Assembly: GCA_002344205.1 (NCBI GenBank)
Contig: DDSZ01000002.1
Coordinates: forward strand, 86,767-133,316
Direction of reading: 5' to 3'
Source: Opitutaceae bacterium UBA2377
GTDB taxonomy: Bacteria > Verrucomicrobiota > Verrucomicrobiia > Opitutales > Opitutaceae
Length of the DNA stretch: 46,550 nucleotides
Below, in pieces: positions 16,636 to 25,322 of this stretch; within the stretch, counting starts at the first letter, position 1; each line of letters opens with the position of its first letter. The notes beneath the pieces were generated by a model. The model ran no database searches. It was not told the origin of the DNA and was given only the letters and a program-made list of their open reading frames with translations. The translations under genes and the position numbers were made by a program.

Positions 16636-17487
16636 ATGAAATACGCCGGGCATATCTACCTCTGGACTCGGGTCTGGTCCGACTGTGAAGTAGGTTTGTT
16701 CCGACGGGCGCGCGGGCTTGGGTTGGACCTGTTGGAAATCGCTGTCGGTGATGATGTGCGGTTTGATCCGACGCTGACAAAGCGTGCGGCGCAGGATGCC
16801 GGCATGGGCATAGTGATCGGTCCCGGCGGCCAATGGCCGGACGGTGCCGATTTGTCGGACGACGAACCGGCGAACCGGCGGCTCGCGTTCGATTGGCATC
16901 GGAAGCAGATCGATTTGGCTGTGGCGATGGGCGCGCGAGCCTACTCGGGTGCGCTCTACGGCCGGCCTGGCAAGGTGCTGCGCCGCCGTCCGCCGGCCGA
17001 CGAATATGCCCGCACCGCCGAAGGCCTGCACGGCCTCGCCGACCATGCACAGCAAGCCGGGGTGGGGCTCGGGATCGAGCCCATGAGCCGCTTCCGCACG
17101 CATCTGGTCAACACGCCGGCGCAGGCGCTGCGCCTCGCCGAGCTCACCGCGCATCCGCACCTCAAGATCGCGATCGACACCTATCACCTTGTCACGGAGG
17201 TGCGCGACCTCCCGGCGGAAATCCGCAAGGTCGGTCCGCGCCTGATGGCGCTGCACGCCTGTGAAAACGACCGCGGTGTGCCGGGCGGCGGACTCATGCC
17301 GTGGCGGGAAATCTTTGCGGCGCTGCGCGAGACGCCGGCGGAGTTCGTCGAGTTCGAGAGCTACAACACCGCGCTGGGCGACTTCGGCTTCCAGCGCGGG
17401 ATGTTTCAGGACCAGTGCCCCGACGGCGACGATTTCGTGCGCCGTGGCCTGGAGTTCGTTCGCCCGCTGGTAGGGTGTAGTGGTTAA
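16636..17487 (+). CDS. Sugar phosphate isomerase/epimerase, TIM-barrel (D-tagatose 3-epimerase-like)
   Basis: 283 residues with the xylose isomerase-like TIM barrel. Likely metal ligands are Glu148 (GIEPMSRF), Asp181 (AIDTYH), His207 (ALHACEND) and Glu239 or Glu241 (VEFESYN), the pattern of ketose 3-epimerases. HACENDRGVPGGG is typical of this family. Placement after rhaD suggests work on a rhamnose- or fucose-derived ketose. An isomerase role cannot be excluded, although classical RhaA is longer. The gene is separated from rhaD by a repeat palindrome and converges with rhaB. Confidence 0.8.
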   Translation: MKYAGHIYLWTRVWSDCEVGLFRRARGLGLDLLEIAVGDDVRFDPTLTKRAAQDAGMGIVIGPGGQWPDGADLSDDEPANRRLAFDWHRKQIDLAVAMGARAYSGALYGRPGKVLRRRPPADEYARTAEGLHGLADHAQQAGVGLGIEPMSRFRTHLVNTPAQALRLAELTAHPHLKIAIDTYHLVTEVRDLPAEIRKVGPRLMALHACENDRGVPGGGLMPWREIFAALRETPAEFVEFESYNTALGDFGFQRGMFQDQCPDGDDFVRRGLEFVRPLVGCSG

Positions 17488-17553
17488 CCACGAAGGGCAC
17501 AAAGCGCACAAAGATCGGACTTTTGTGGTCTTTGCGTGCTTCGTGGTGAATTA
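17484..17553. repeat. Imperfect palindrome, CACGAAG/CACAAAG family
   Basis: About 70 bp between two convergent genes. Left arm TTAACCACGAAG with CACAAAG copies, right arm CTTTGCG then CTTCGTGGTGAATTA. It overlaps the last bases of both coding regions and could act as a bidirectional terminator. A relative lies at 27557-27617. Confidence 0.7.
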
Positions 17554-18978
17554 GGCCTTTGGTTTGTAAACCTTCTGATCCAAGTCGGCGCTGAGGAGAC
17601 GGCGGAAGGTTTTCAGGTCCTTGACGGCCTTGAGGGCGATGAGCTGGCGGGCGATGTTGCCGACGGCGGTGCCTTCGAGGCTGAACGAGACGACGGGCAC
17701 GCCGGCGGCATCGGCCGTGGCCTGGCAGAGGAGACGGTTTTTCGAGCCGCCGCCGACCATGAGGATGCGGTTGAATTTTCTGCCGGTCATGCGCTCGAAG
17801 GCCTGCATGCAGTTGGCGTGGCCCCGGCCGATGGAGGCGCAGATGAGCCGGGTGTAGCCGGCGAGGTCGCGCGGAGCCTTGAGCTTGCGCCGCTGCAACT
17901 GGGCGTCGATGGCGGCCTTCATCGAGGCGGGATTGGTGAAGGCGCTGTCGGTCAGGTCGAGAAGATCCTTCGGCGCGGGGAGTTTTTCCGCGGCGGTGAT
18001 GAGCGCGGCCCACTCCCGGTCATTTTGCGGACGCTGCCGGAAGTCCTGCATGATCTGCTCCAGGAGGAAAAGGCCGACGACGTTGGTGAGCGGGCGGAAA
18101 TGGCCGTCGCCGGTGCGCTCGTTGGCGACGCGGGCTTTTTCCGCTTCGGGGCCGAGGACGGGCGTGGCGCTTTCAAAGCCGACCAGCGACCAGGTGCCGG
18201 AGCTGAGGAAGAGGTCGCTGCCATCCTCGGCGGCGGGCATCGCATCGTAGGCGCAGGCGGTGTCGTGGCCGGGCACCGCGATGACCTGCGTGCCCTTGAG
18301 CTCGGGCAGACCGCGGACGAGGCCGAGTTTTTTCCCGGCGCGGACGGGGGCGTTGAACCACGAGGGCGGAATGCGGAAATGCTCGAGCGCGGTGCGTGAC
18401 CAGTCGCAGCGGGCGTGCACGTCGATGAGCTGCGAGGTGCTGGCGACGGTGAACTCGTTCTCCATCTTCCCGCTCAGGAGATAATTGAAGTAGTCCGAGA
18501 GAAAGAGGCAGCGCGTGGCGAGATCGGTGACAGCCGGGCAACTGGCGACGGTCTCGGCGAGCTGGAGGCTGGTGTTGTAAAAGACGTTGGGGATGCCCGT
18601 GGCGGCGTAGATGCGGTCGGCGCCCTTAACGGCGAGTTTCTTCAGGCCCGCCTGCGTGCGGTTGTCGCGGTAGGCGTGCGGTGGAAAAACGAGACGGCCG
18701 GCATCGTTGAGCAGCACATGATCGCAGCCCCAGGTATCCACGCCGACGGAGGCGAGCTTCGCGCCCTTGGGCAAGAGCGCGGCGGCCTTCCGCAGGCCGG
18801 TGGTCACTTCATGCCAGAAGGTGCCGAGCTCCCAATAGGCGTGGGCGCCGAGTTCCCGGTAGGCGTTGGGGAAACGGTGGGCCTCGGTGAGGGTGAGCTT
18901 GTTCTTGGACCAGGCGCCGAGGATGACGCGGCCGCTGGTGGCGCCGAGATCGACGGCGGCGGTGTAGAGAGTTTTCAT
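17551..18978 (-). CDS. rhaB: Rhamnulokinase (FGGY family)
   Basis: 475 residues. The FGGY kinase N-terminus AAVDLGATSGRVILG binds phosphate. SVGVDTWGCDHVLL, FPPHAYRDNRT and GIPNVFYNTSLQL are rhamnulokinase signatures, as are VPGHDTACAYDAMP and LSSGTWSLVGFE in the C-terminal domain and LMVGGGSKNRLL near the end. It phosphorylates L-rhamnulose at C1, giving the substrate of the RhaD fusion. It converges with the aldolase/epimerase unit rather than being in it. The 3' end overlaps a dispersed repeat. Confidence 0.95.
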   Translation of the reverse strand: MKTLYTAAVDLGATSGRVILGAWSKNKLTLTEAHRFPNAYRELGAHAYWELGTFWHEVTTGLRKAAALLPKGAKLASVGVDTWGCDHVLLNDAGRLVFPPHAYRDNRTQAGLKKLAVKGADRIYAATGIPNVFYNTSLQLAETVASCPAVTDLATRCLFLSDYFNYLLSGKMENEFTVASTSQLIDVHARCDWSRTALEHFRIPPSWFNAPVRAGKKLGLVRGLPELKGTQVIAVPGHDTACAYDAMPAAEDGSDLFLSSGTWSLVGFESATPVLGPEAEKARVANERTGDGHFRPLTNVVGLFLLEQIMQDFRQRPQNDREWAALITAAEKLPAPKDLLDLTDSAFTNPASMKAAIDAQLQRRKLKAPRDLAGYTRLICASIGRGHANCMQAFERMTGRKFNRILMVGGGSKNRLLCQATADAAGVPVVSFSLEGTAVGNIARQLIALKAVKDLKTFRRLLSADLDQKVYKPKA

Positions 18979-18983
18979 GGGAA

Positions 18984-19043
18984 GTAGCGGGTAGTAAGTA
19001 GTGGGTAGAGGCGGGCAGGGCCAAAAGTTTTTGATATGCCCGC
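18984..19043. repeat. Short GTAGT tandem motif and hairpin between mqo and rhaB
   Basis: 18984-19010 contains repeated TAGYGGGTAG units immediately upstream of the rhaB start. GCGGGCA (19011-19017) and TGCCCGC (19037-19043) can form a 7-bp stem on the minus strand after mqo. It may be a weak terminator or a dispersed repeat. Confidence 0.4.
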
Positions 19044-19066
19044 AGCTCGCGGCCTGTCACTTGCGG

Positions 19067-20569
19067 CTACGCGAGCTGGAGCAGCTCCGAGGCGCGCGCG
19101 GCTTGGGTGCGGTAGAAGGCGGCGTTTTCAGGCTTTTTGATATCCACGTCGTAGGTGGGAATCATGGCCTTCATCCGCGCGGCGCCTTCCGGCGTGGCGA
19201 GCAGGTGCGGGAAGCATTTTTGAATGACCTCAAGCACGATGTGGACGGAAACCGAGGCGCCGGGCGAGGCGCCGAGGAGCGCGGAGATGGTGCGGTCCGC
19301 GTTGGTGATGACCTCGGTGCCGTAGTGGACGATCCCGGCCTCACCGTCGGTCTTCTTGATGGCCTGCACACGGATGCCGGCGTCGATGAGCTTCCAGTCC
19401 GTCTTCTTTGCGTCCGGATAAAAAACGTGAAGCACCTCCATGCGGTCGTCCATCGACTGGGTGCCCTGTTGCACGAGGTAGCGGACGAGCGGGATGTTGG
19501 TGGCGCCGATCTTGAGCAGAGTGGCGAGGTTGTGCGGTTTCACCGAGCCCGGGAGATCCCACCAACTGCCTTTCTTGTGCAGGAACTTCGTGGTCCACGC
19601 GGCAAAGGGGCCGAAGAGCAGCGTCTTCTTGCCGTCTAGGATGCGGGTGTCGAGATGCGGCACCGCCATCGTCGGCGCGGCGTCGAGCGGCTGGCCATAA
19701 ACCTTGGCCTGATGTTGGGCGACGATGTCCGGATTGTCGCAGACAAGCCACTGGCCGCCGATGGGAAAGCCGCCGATGCCCTTGCTTTCGGGAATGCCGG
19801 ACTTTTGGAGAAGCTGGAGGCTGCCACCGCCGGCGCCGACGAAGACGAACTTCGCGCGGTTGCGGCGGATGGCGCCGTTGGCGAGGTCGCGGACGGTGAC
19901 GTCCCAGCCGCCGGCAGTTTGAGCGAGATCAATCACCCGATGGCCGCTGGCTACACCGCAGCCCGGCTGGGCGCCGAGCCAGCCGAGGAGTTTGCGCGCG
20001 ATCTCGCCGAAATTCACATCGGTGCCCGAGTCCATCTTGGTGGCGGCGATGGGCACATCGGCGCGGCCGGCCGTGAGCAATGGCGCCCAGCCGCCGATGG
20101 TGGCGCGGTCGGTGGTGAACGTCATGTCCGCGAAGAAGTGGTGCGCGGCCATGCCGGCGTGACGGGCACGGAGATAATCCACCCATTTGGCGCCGTGCAC
20201 GAAGCTGAGATGCTGGACGGGGTTGATGAAGTCATTGGGTTTTTGGACCATGCCCTCGGCGACGGCATAGGCCCAGAACTGGCGCGAGCGCTCGAACTGC
20301 TCAAAAATCTTGATCGCGTTGGAAACGTCCACGGTGCCGTCGGCCGCCTGCGTCGGCGTGTAGCTGAGTTCGCAGATACCGGCGTGCCCGGTGCCGGCGT
20401 TGTTCCAGCCGTGGGAGGCCTCCTGGGCGAGGTCGGCGGTGACCTCGTAAACCTGGATACGGAGGGCGGGTTCCAGCCGCTTGAGCAACGCGCCGAGGTT
20501 GGCGGACATGATGCCGCTGCCGATGAGGATGACGTCGGGATTCTCGACTTGGCTGGCGCGAATAGACAT
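19067..20569 (-). CDS. mqo: Malate:quinone oxidoreductase
   Basis: 500 residues, the normal Mqo length. The FAD-binding N-terminus is DVILIGSGIMSANLGALLKRLEP. ASHGWNNAGTGHAGICELSYTP, QFWAYAVAEG, FGPFAAWTTKFL and the C-terminal GASPGASVSVHIVLEVIQKCF are characteristic. This peripheral membrane flavoprotein oxidises malate to oxaloacetate and passes electrons to quinone, replacing or complementing NAD-malate dehydrogenase. It is followed by rhaB on the same strand with a hairpin between them, and preceded by the bicupin gene. Confidence 0.96.
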   Translation of the reverse strand: MSIRASQVENPDVILIGSGIMSANLGALLKRLEPALRIQVYEVTADLAQEASHGWNNAGTGHAGICELSYTPTQAADGTVDVSNAIKIFEQFERSRQFWAYAVAEGMVQKPNDFINPVQHLSFVHGAKWVDYLRARHAGMAAHHFFADMTFTTDRATIGGWAPLLTAGRADVPIAATKMDSGTDVNFGEIARKLLGWLGAQPGCGVASGHRVIDLAQTAGGWDVTVRDLANGAIRRNRAKFVFVGAGGGSLQLLQKSGIPESKGIGGFPIGGQWLVCDNPDIVAQHQAKVYGQPLDAAPTMAVPHLDTRILDGKKTLLFGPFAAWTTKFLHKKGSWWDLPGSVKPHNLATLLKIGATNIPLVRYLVQQGTQSMDDRMEVLHVFYPDAKKTDWKLIDAGIRVQAIKKTDGEAGIVHYGTEVITNADRTISALLGASPGASVSVHIVLEVIQKCFPHLLATPEGAARMKAMIPTYDVDIKKPENAAFYRTQAARASELLQLA

Positions 20570-20616
20570 ACGTTGGTAGTGTGCGGCGGCCGCCGCCGGG
20601 CCGTCAAGCCGCCGGC

Positions 20617-21624
20617 CTATTCCTCGCCGTCGAAGTAGTCCACCTCGGTCATCCGGAAGAATTTTCCCGGGGTGAGCAGGCCCCACTTGTTGCTGTCGGG
20701 ATAATGGAAAACATCCGCCGGCGGGTTGTCGGCGATGATGAGACATTCCAGTTCCGAGTCCGCGGCGACGATGGTCTGGTGCGGACAGCCGGGCGGGTGC
20801 AGCACGACATCGCCTGGTCCAACGGCGCGGTTGCCTTCCGGAGTGCGCACGGTGCCGCGGCCGTCGAGGAATACGAACAACTCCCATTGTGTGACGTGGC
20901 TGTGGTAGGGGCACAGCAGTGTGCCCGGGGCGGCGCGCCGAATCTGCAGATCAAACGGATGGCCGCCGGCCGGCACCCCGGCATTGCGGATGCCGCCGAG
21001 CGCGAGCGAGAGGTCGCGCCGCCGGTTGTCGTAGCGGCCTTTGGGCGAGCGCCGATGGTCCCAGGGAATGTCGTCCATGCGGGCAAACCGGGCGGGGGTT
21101 TCCGGCGGAGCGGGGCGGGGAGACGGTGTTTGCCGGGACTCCGGGCTGTCTTCTTCACCGAAGTGATAATCCACTTCTTGTCGGAGAAAAATGCCGCCGC
21201 CGGGCCTGAAGCCCCACTTGTTGCTGTCCGGGTAACGCCAGACCTCCGTGAGTGGATTGTCAGCGACTAGGTAGTAGGTGAGATCTGTGTCGCCTGTATT
21301 GATGAGTTGGTGGCTGCTACCAGGCGGGTGCAACGCGAGATCGCCCGCCTTCACCTCGCGACGTTCGCTGCCGTGGCGCATCACGCCACGTCCGCTCCGG
21401 ATCCAATAGCATTCCCACTGGGCGGAATGGGCGTGAAACGGGCAGCCGGACTTTCCAGGTGGGAGACGGCCGATTTCCAAGTCAAAGGGATGGCCGCCTG
21501 CAGCGAGGTTGGCGTTGGTCACGGCACCGAGCGCCTCCGAGACCTGCTGGCCGAAGCCGTGGAATTTGCCGCCCGGCGAGGTCCACTCGGCCCAGGGAAC
21601 GGCATCAAGGTGAACGTGCTTCAT
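20617..21624 (-). CDS. Tandem bicupin protein (internal duplication)
   Basis: 335 residues made of two homologous halves. Each has a GGHPFDL segment, a metal-type cupin motif 1 (CPFHAHSAQWECYWI in the first, CPYHSHVTQWELFVF in the second), a cupin motif 2 ending HPPG, and a closing ADNP...YPDSNKWG segment. The halves are about 150 and 160 residues, joined by a Pro-rich linker near 160-178. The EVDY(H/F) tail is also repeated. The biochemical role is not evident: bicupins include dioxygenases, isomerases and decarboxylases. A palindrome lies just upstream of its start. Confidence 0.8.
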   Translation of the reverse strand: MKHVHLDAVPWAEWTSPGGKFHGFGQQVSEALGAVTNANLAAGGHPFDLEIGRLPPGKSGCPFHAHSAQWECYWIRSGRGVMRHGSERREVKAGDLALHPPGSSHQLINTGDTDLTYYLVADNPLTEVWRYPDSNKWGFRPGGGIFLRQEVDYHFGEEDSPESRQTPSPRPAPPETPARFARMDDIPWDHRRSPKGRYDNRRRDLSLALGGIRNAGVPAGGHPFDLQIRRAAPGTLLCPYHSHVTQWELFVFLDGRGTVRTPEGNRAVGPGDVVLHPPGCPHQTIVAADSELECLIIADNPPADVFHYPDSNKWGLLTPGKFFRMTEVDYFDGEE

Positions 21625-21629
21625 AGATA

Positions 21630-21654
21630 ACCGTATGTTCGGCTAAATATCGGT
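21630..21654. promoter_or_regulatory. Operator-like palindrome upstream of the bicupin gene
   Basis: ACCGTATGTT (21630-21639) and AAATATCGGT (21645-21654) form inverted arms matching at 8 of 10 positions with a 5-bp spacer, six bases from the bicupin ATG. The position fits a repressor site. The regulator is unknown. Confidence 0.35.
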
Positions 21655-21690
21655 TCAATGGTGAATGGCCGTGGCGCCTTCAGCCATACA

Positions 21691-21764
21691 TTTGCCGCGG
21701 ATAACACGGATATACACGGATGGAACTTCTGTAATCCGCGCTCATCAGCGAGATCCGCAGAAAA
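21691..21764. repeat. Imperfect palindrome, CGCGGAT/ACGGAT family
   Basis: 74-bp element between the FAH gene and the bicupin promoter. It starts TTTGCCGCGGAT, contains three (C/A)CGGAT units, and ends ATCCGCAGAAAA. It is related to the repeat at 16544-16618. The rest of the 165-bp gap shows nothing else. Confidence 0.65.
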
Positions 21765-21789
21765 GGATTTGGTCTGCCTATTTCGCTGT

Positions 21790-22590
21790 TCAGGCTTCGT
21801 TGACGACGGGATTCGTCAGCGTGCCGATTTTCTCGATCTCGATGCTCACGGAGTCGCCGGCCTTGAGCCAAAGCGGCGGCTTCCGGGCCATGCCCACGCC
21901 GTGCGGCGTGCCGGTGAGGATGACGGTGCCGGGGACAAGGGTGGTGCTGCCGCTCAGGTAGGCGATGATGGCGGGCACATCGAAGATCATGTCGCTCGTC
22001 GTCCAGTCCTGCACGCGCTCGCCGTTGAGGATTGTGGCGATCTTGAGGGCGTTGGGATTGGGAATTTCCGCCGGGGTGACGAGGCAGGGGCCGAGGGGGG
22101 CGAAGGTGTCGAAGAACTTGCCGCGGCACCACTGGCCGCCGCCGAGCTTGATCTGGTGGTCGCGGGCGGAGACGTCGTTGGCGCAGGTGTAGCCGAGCAC
22201 GTAGTCGAGGGCGCGCTCGCGGCTGACGTTTTTGCAGGGCTTGCCGATGACGACGGCGAGTTCGCATTCGTAATCGACTTCATGGCTGGCGAGCCGGGTG
22301 GGGATTTCGATGGGGTCGCCGGGGTTTTGCAGCGTATTGATGCCTTTGACGAAGAGGATGGGGCGCTCGGGGACTTTGGCGCCGGACTCGGCGGCGTGGT
22401 GCCGGTAATTGAGGCCGATGCAGAGAATCTGGGTGGGGACGACCGGCGCGAGGAGTTTGCCCGGTTGGACCACTTGGTCGGTGACCCGGTGGTCGCCGTA
22501 GATGTCGCCGGCAAGCGCACGGGCGGAACCATCGGGTTGCAGCGCAGCATACGCAGGGCCGGCAGGGGTGAGGTGACGGATAATTTTCAT
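21790..22590 (-). CDS. Fumarylacetoacetate hydrolase (FAH) family protein
   Basis: 266 residues from the ATG at 22590. The family core is clear: ILCIGLNYRHHAAE, RPILFVKG, the metal-binding HEVDYECELAVVIGK and CANDVSARDHQ, then GTVILTGTPHGVGMA. Members hydrolyse or decarboxylate beta-diketo acids at the end of aromatic, sugar-acid (2-keto-3-deoxy) and fucose/rhamnose pathways. In this window both rhamnose and methoxyaromatic contexts are possible. It begins 24 bp after the AraC stop, so the two probably form one transcript. Confidence 0.87.
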   Translation of the reverse strand: MKIIRHLTPAGPAYAALQPDGSARALAGDIYGDHRVTDQVVQPGKLLAPVVPTQILCIGLNYRHHAAESGAKVPERPILFVKGINTLQNPGDPIEIPTRLASHEVDYECELAVVIGKPCKNVSRERALDYVLGYTCANDVSARDHQIKLGGGQWCRGKFFDTFAPLGPCLVTPAEIPNPNALKIATILNGERVQDWTTSDMIFDVPAIIAYLSGSTTLVPGTVILTGTPHGVGMARKPPLWLKAGDSVSIEIEKIGTLTNPVVNEA

Positions 22591-22614
22591 GGCAACAAGG
22601 CGCAGCAAGCCGGC

Positions 22615-23466
22615 TCACCCGCCTTTGCGCAAGGCCGCGCCGTGTCTTTTTTCGATCCACGCGCGGGGTGGTTGGCCGAAGCGCTGGCGAAACAGCCGGT
22701 AAAAGTGCGAGAGGTCGCCGTAGCCGCTCGAGAACGCGGCACCGATGATCGAGTGGCGGCCCTCCCGGAGGAGGTCGGCAGCGTGGGAGAGGCGCAGCTC
22801 CGTGAGCTGTTCGAGGAAGGTGCGGCCGGTCTGTTCGCGGAAGAGCTTGCTGAAGTGGCGGCGCGAAATGCCGGCACGGGCGCAGGCGCGCTCCAAGCTC
22901 CAGGACTCGTAGAAGGTGGCCGCCAGTTCCCGGGTCACGGCGGCCACGCGCGCCGCTGCAGCCTCGACCGGCTGGTCCGCCGGGGTGCGGGCGAGGGCGA
23001 CAAGGATGTTGGCCGCCACGGCGCGAACGGCCACCTCGCGGGCGGGCTGGCGGCCCGCTTGTTCGGCAATACCGGCCCGCCAGAGACCTTCGAAGCGCAC
23101 GCGGCCGGGATGGCCCGGGCGGAGTGCGGCCGGCCGGCCGGCGGTGAGCGTGCGCCAGAGTTGTTCCAACGCGGGATCGCGGCTAAGAAACTCCGGCGAA
23201 AAACAAAGCAGCAGCAGGGTGGGAGGTTCGGCGTCGGTGATGCGGTGGCGCGCCCCGGCCTGCACGCATACCGTGGCACCGGCGCCAGCGCGCAGCGGTT
23301 CACCGCCGGCGAGCGTGTTGAAGCCGATGCGCCCCTGCAGGACGTAGATGAGCTTGTGGAAGGGGTCCGCCCGCTCCGGCATCCGGAAACCGGGCCCGTG
23401 GATGCTCTCCGCGAAAGCCACGCCATGGGCGGGCAGCGTGACGGCGATGGGACGGGAGACGGGCAT
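22615..23466 (-). CDS. AraC-family transcriptional regulator
   Basis: 283 residues from the ATG at 23466. An N-terminal cupin sensor (FHKLIYVLQGRIGFNTL, GATVCVQAGARHRITD) is followed by a two-HTH AraC domain: SLERACARAGISRRHFSKLFREQTG and SIIGAAFSSGYGDLSHFYRLFRQRFGQPP. An upstream in-frame ATG (23571) would add 35 unlike residues. It shares a 194-bp divergent region with the metF-ligM-purU unit and is cotranscribed with the FAH gene, so it may control either. The ligand is unknown. I found no clear binding-site repeat in the divergent region. Confidence 0.87.
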   Translation of the reverse strand: MPVSRPIAVTLPAHGVAFAESIHGPGFRMPERADPFHKLIYVLQGRIGFNTLAGGEPLRAGAGATVCVQAGARHRITDAEPPTLLLLCFSPEFLSRDPALEQLWRTLTAGRPAALRPGHPGRVRFEGLWRAGIAEQAGRQPAREVAVRAVAANILVALARTPADQPVEAAAARVAAVTRELAATFYESWSLERACARAGISRRHFSKLFREQTGRTFLEQLTELRLSHAADLLREGRHSIIGAAFSSGYGDLSHFYRLFRQRFGQPPRAWIEKRHGAALRKGG

Positions 23467-23660
23467 GACGGAGCCAGAGTGCCCGATCTGCCAATTGCGC
23501 CAAGCCCGAAAAACCAAGACGAATGGCCGGCTTTCGCCTAGACTCAGCTCCCGTTCGCCCAACCCCTCCATCCATGTCCCGCACCCTGTGTTCCGTTCGC
23601 GCTGCCGAGGCCGAAGCCCACCGCTTCGCGCCTGCCGGGTAACGTTGCCGCTTCACCGCC

Positions 23661-25214
23661 ATGACCACGCTGCCGGACAGATTTGAGCGCACGCAGGATT
23701 TTCTGCTCGGGGTGGAGCTGGTCTCGACCCGCGGCACCGTCACCGAGACGCGCGCGGGGAAGACGGTGGCCTTTGCGCAGGATCTCGCCGCGGCGCCGGG
23801 CATCGACTGGGTGTCGATCACCGACAACGCCGGCGGCAATCCCATGCTCGCCGCACCCGCGCTGGGCGGGCCCTTCCAGGCGGCCGGCCGCGAGGTGGTG
23901 ATCCACCTTTCGTGCAAGGATTTCAACCGCAACGCGCTGGAGAGCGAGGCGTGGCACCTCGCCAGCGAGGGTTTCCACAACCTGCTTGTGCTCAGCGGCG
24001 ACTATTCCGGCGACGGCATCGGCGGCGGCGCGAAGCCGGTGTTCGACATCGACTCGGTCGGCCTGCTCACGCTGCTCGGCCGGATGAACGCCGGGCTCGA
24101 TGTGACGCGCGCCGCGGCGAAAAAGACGGTGCGGCTCGACCCGACAAAATTTTTCCCCGGTGCGGTTGTCACCAATTTCAAGCTCCACGAGAACGAGATC
24201 ATTCCGCAGCTCCTCAAGATGGAGAAGAAGATCGCGGCCGGCGCGCGGTTCCTCATCAACCAGATTGGCTACGATTCGCGCAAGATCCACGAGCTCATCG
24301 TGTGGATGCGGCAGCGCGGCCACGGCCGGGTGCCGCTCATCGGCAACGTGTATGTCCTCAACCCGGGGGTGGCCCGCGTGTTCCGCGCCCAGCGCATTCC
24401 CGGGGTCGTGATCTCGGACGAACTCGCGGATCTCTGCGAGCGTCACGCGACAAGCCCGGACAAGGGCAAGGGCTTCTTTCTCGAACTCGCGGCCAAACAG
24501 ATCGCGATCTACCGCGGGCTTGGCTACCGCGGCGCCTACCTGGGCGGCGTGCATGATGCCGCCGACATCGCCCGCGTGCAGGAGATTGAGCGCGGCTTTG
24601 CCCCGGAGGATTGGCGGCAGTTTGCCCGCGAGATCCGCTATTCGCGGCCCGGCGAGTATTTTGTTTACAGCGAGGATGCGGCGACCGGTTTGGCCGACGC
24701 CACGCGACCGACTGCACCCGGCCGCGCGAACGCCCGCAACGTCACCTTCAGCTACCGTTTCTCAAAATTCACGCACGACCTGATGTTCACGCCGGGCAAG
24801 GGACTCGCGAAGGTCGGGGCCAAGCTTTGCGCCGGCGCGAAGGATCCGCTGCAGGGTCCGGGCTGGCTGCGCGCCGTCGAGCACGCGAGCAAGAGCGTGA
24901 TGTTTGGCTGCAAGGATTGCGGCGACTGTTCGCTGCCGGAGATCGCTTTTCTCTGTCCCGAGTCCGCCTGTGCCAAGAACCAGCGCAACGGCCCCTGTGG
25001 CGGCACGCGCGACGGCAAGTGCGAGGTGGATGATTTCGAGTGCATCTGGTCCCGCGCCTACGACCGCCTGAAACACGAAGGCCGGGCCGAGGAGCTGCTC
25101 GCCCATGTGCCGGTGCTGCAGGACCAGAATCTGCGCGGCACCTCCAGTTGGGCCAACACCTGGCTCGGCCGCGACCATCTGGCCAAAAAACATTCACCCC
25201 AAACCACCAACTGA
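23661..25214 (+). CDS. metF: Methylenetetrahydrofolate reductase with C-terminal MetV-like cysteine domain
   Basis: 517 residues. About 1-320 is the MetF TIM barrel (GVELVSTRGTVTETRAGKTVAFAQDL, DNAGGNPM, NLLVLSGDYSGDG, FLINQIGYDS). From about 400 a second domain carries eight cysteines (CKDCGDC, CPESAC, NGPCGG, GKCEVDDFEC), matching the MTHFR C-terminal/MetV family (PF12225). MetV is a separate subunit in acetogens; here the two are fused. The enzyme interconverts 5-methyl- and 5,10-methylene-tetrahydrofolate. With a folate-dependent demethylase downstream, the likely direction is oxidation of methyl-THF. It is the first gene of the one-carbon unit. Confidence 0.9.
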   Translation: MTTLPDRFERTQDFLLGVELVSTRGTVTETRAGKTVAFAQDLAAAPGIDWVSITDNAGGNPMLAAPALGGPFQAAGREVVIHLSCKDFNRNALESEAWHLASEGFHNLLVLSGDYSGDGIGGGAKPVFDIDSVGLLTLLGRMNAGLDVTRAAAKKTVRLDPTKFFPGAVVTNFKLHENEIIPQLLKMEKKIAAGARFLINQIGYDSRKIHELIVWMRQRGHGRVPLIGNVYVLNPGVARVFRAQRIPGVVISDELADLCERHATSPDKGKGFFLELAAKQIAIYRGLGYRGAYLGGVHDAADIARVQEIERGFAPEDWRQFAREIRYSRPGEYFVYSEDAATGLADATRPTAPGRANARNVTFSYRFSKFTHDLMFTPGKGLAKVGAKLCAGAKDPLQGPGWLRAVEHASKSVMFGCKDCGDCSLPEIAFLCPESACAKNQRNGPCGGTRDGKCEVDDFECIWSRAYDRLKHEGRAEELLAHVPVLQDQNLRGTSSWANTWLGRDHLAKKHSPQTTN

Positions 25215-25225
25215 TTTATTAACAG

Positions 25226-25271
25226 TTAGGGTCCGACCTACGGACGGACCGCTCGGAGATCGGTCCCTACC
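25226..25271. repeat. GC-rich inverted repeat between metF and the demethylase gene
   Basis: TAGGG (25227-25231) and CCCTA (25265-25269) enclose GGACCG/CGGTCC (25246-25251, 25261-25266) with a 9-nt loop. This is a short dispersed-type palindrome in a 108-bp gap. The remaining 50 bp before the next ATG is AT-rich, unlike its surroundings, and could hold a promoter. Confidence 0.5.
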
Positions 25272-25322
25272 TCCAAACCGCCTTCCATATCCCAAAATAA
25301 TCGCAAAATTTTATCCAAAATC

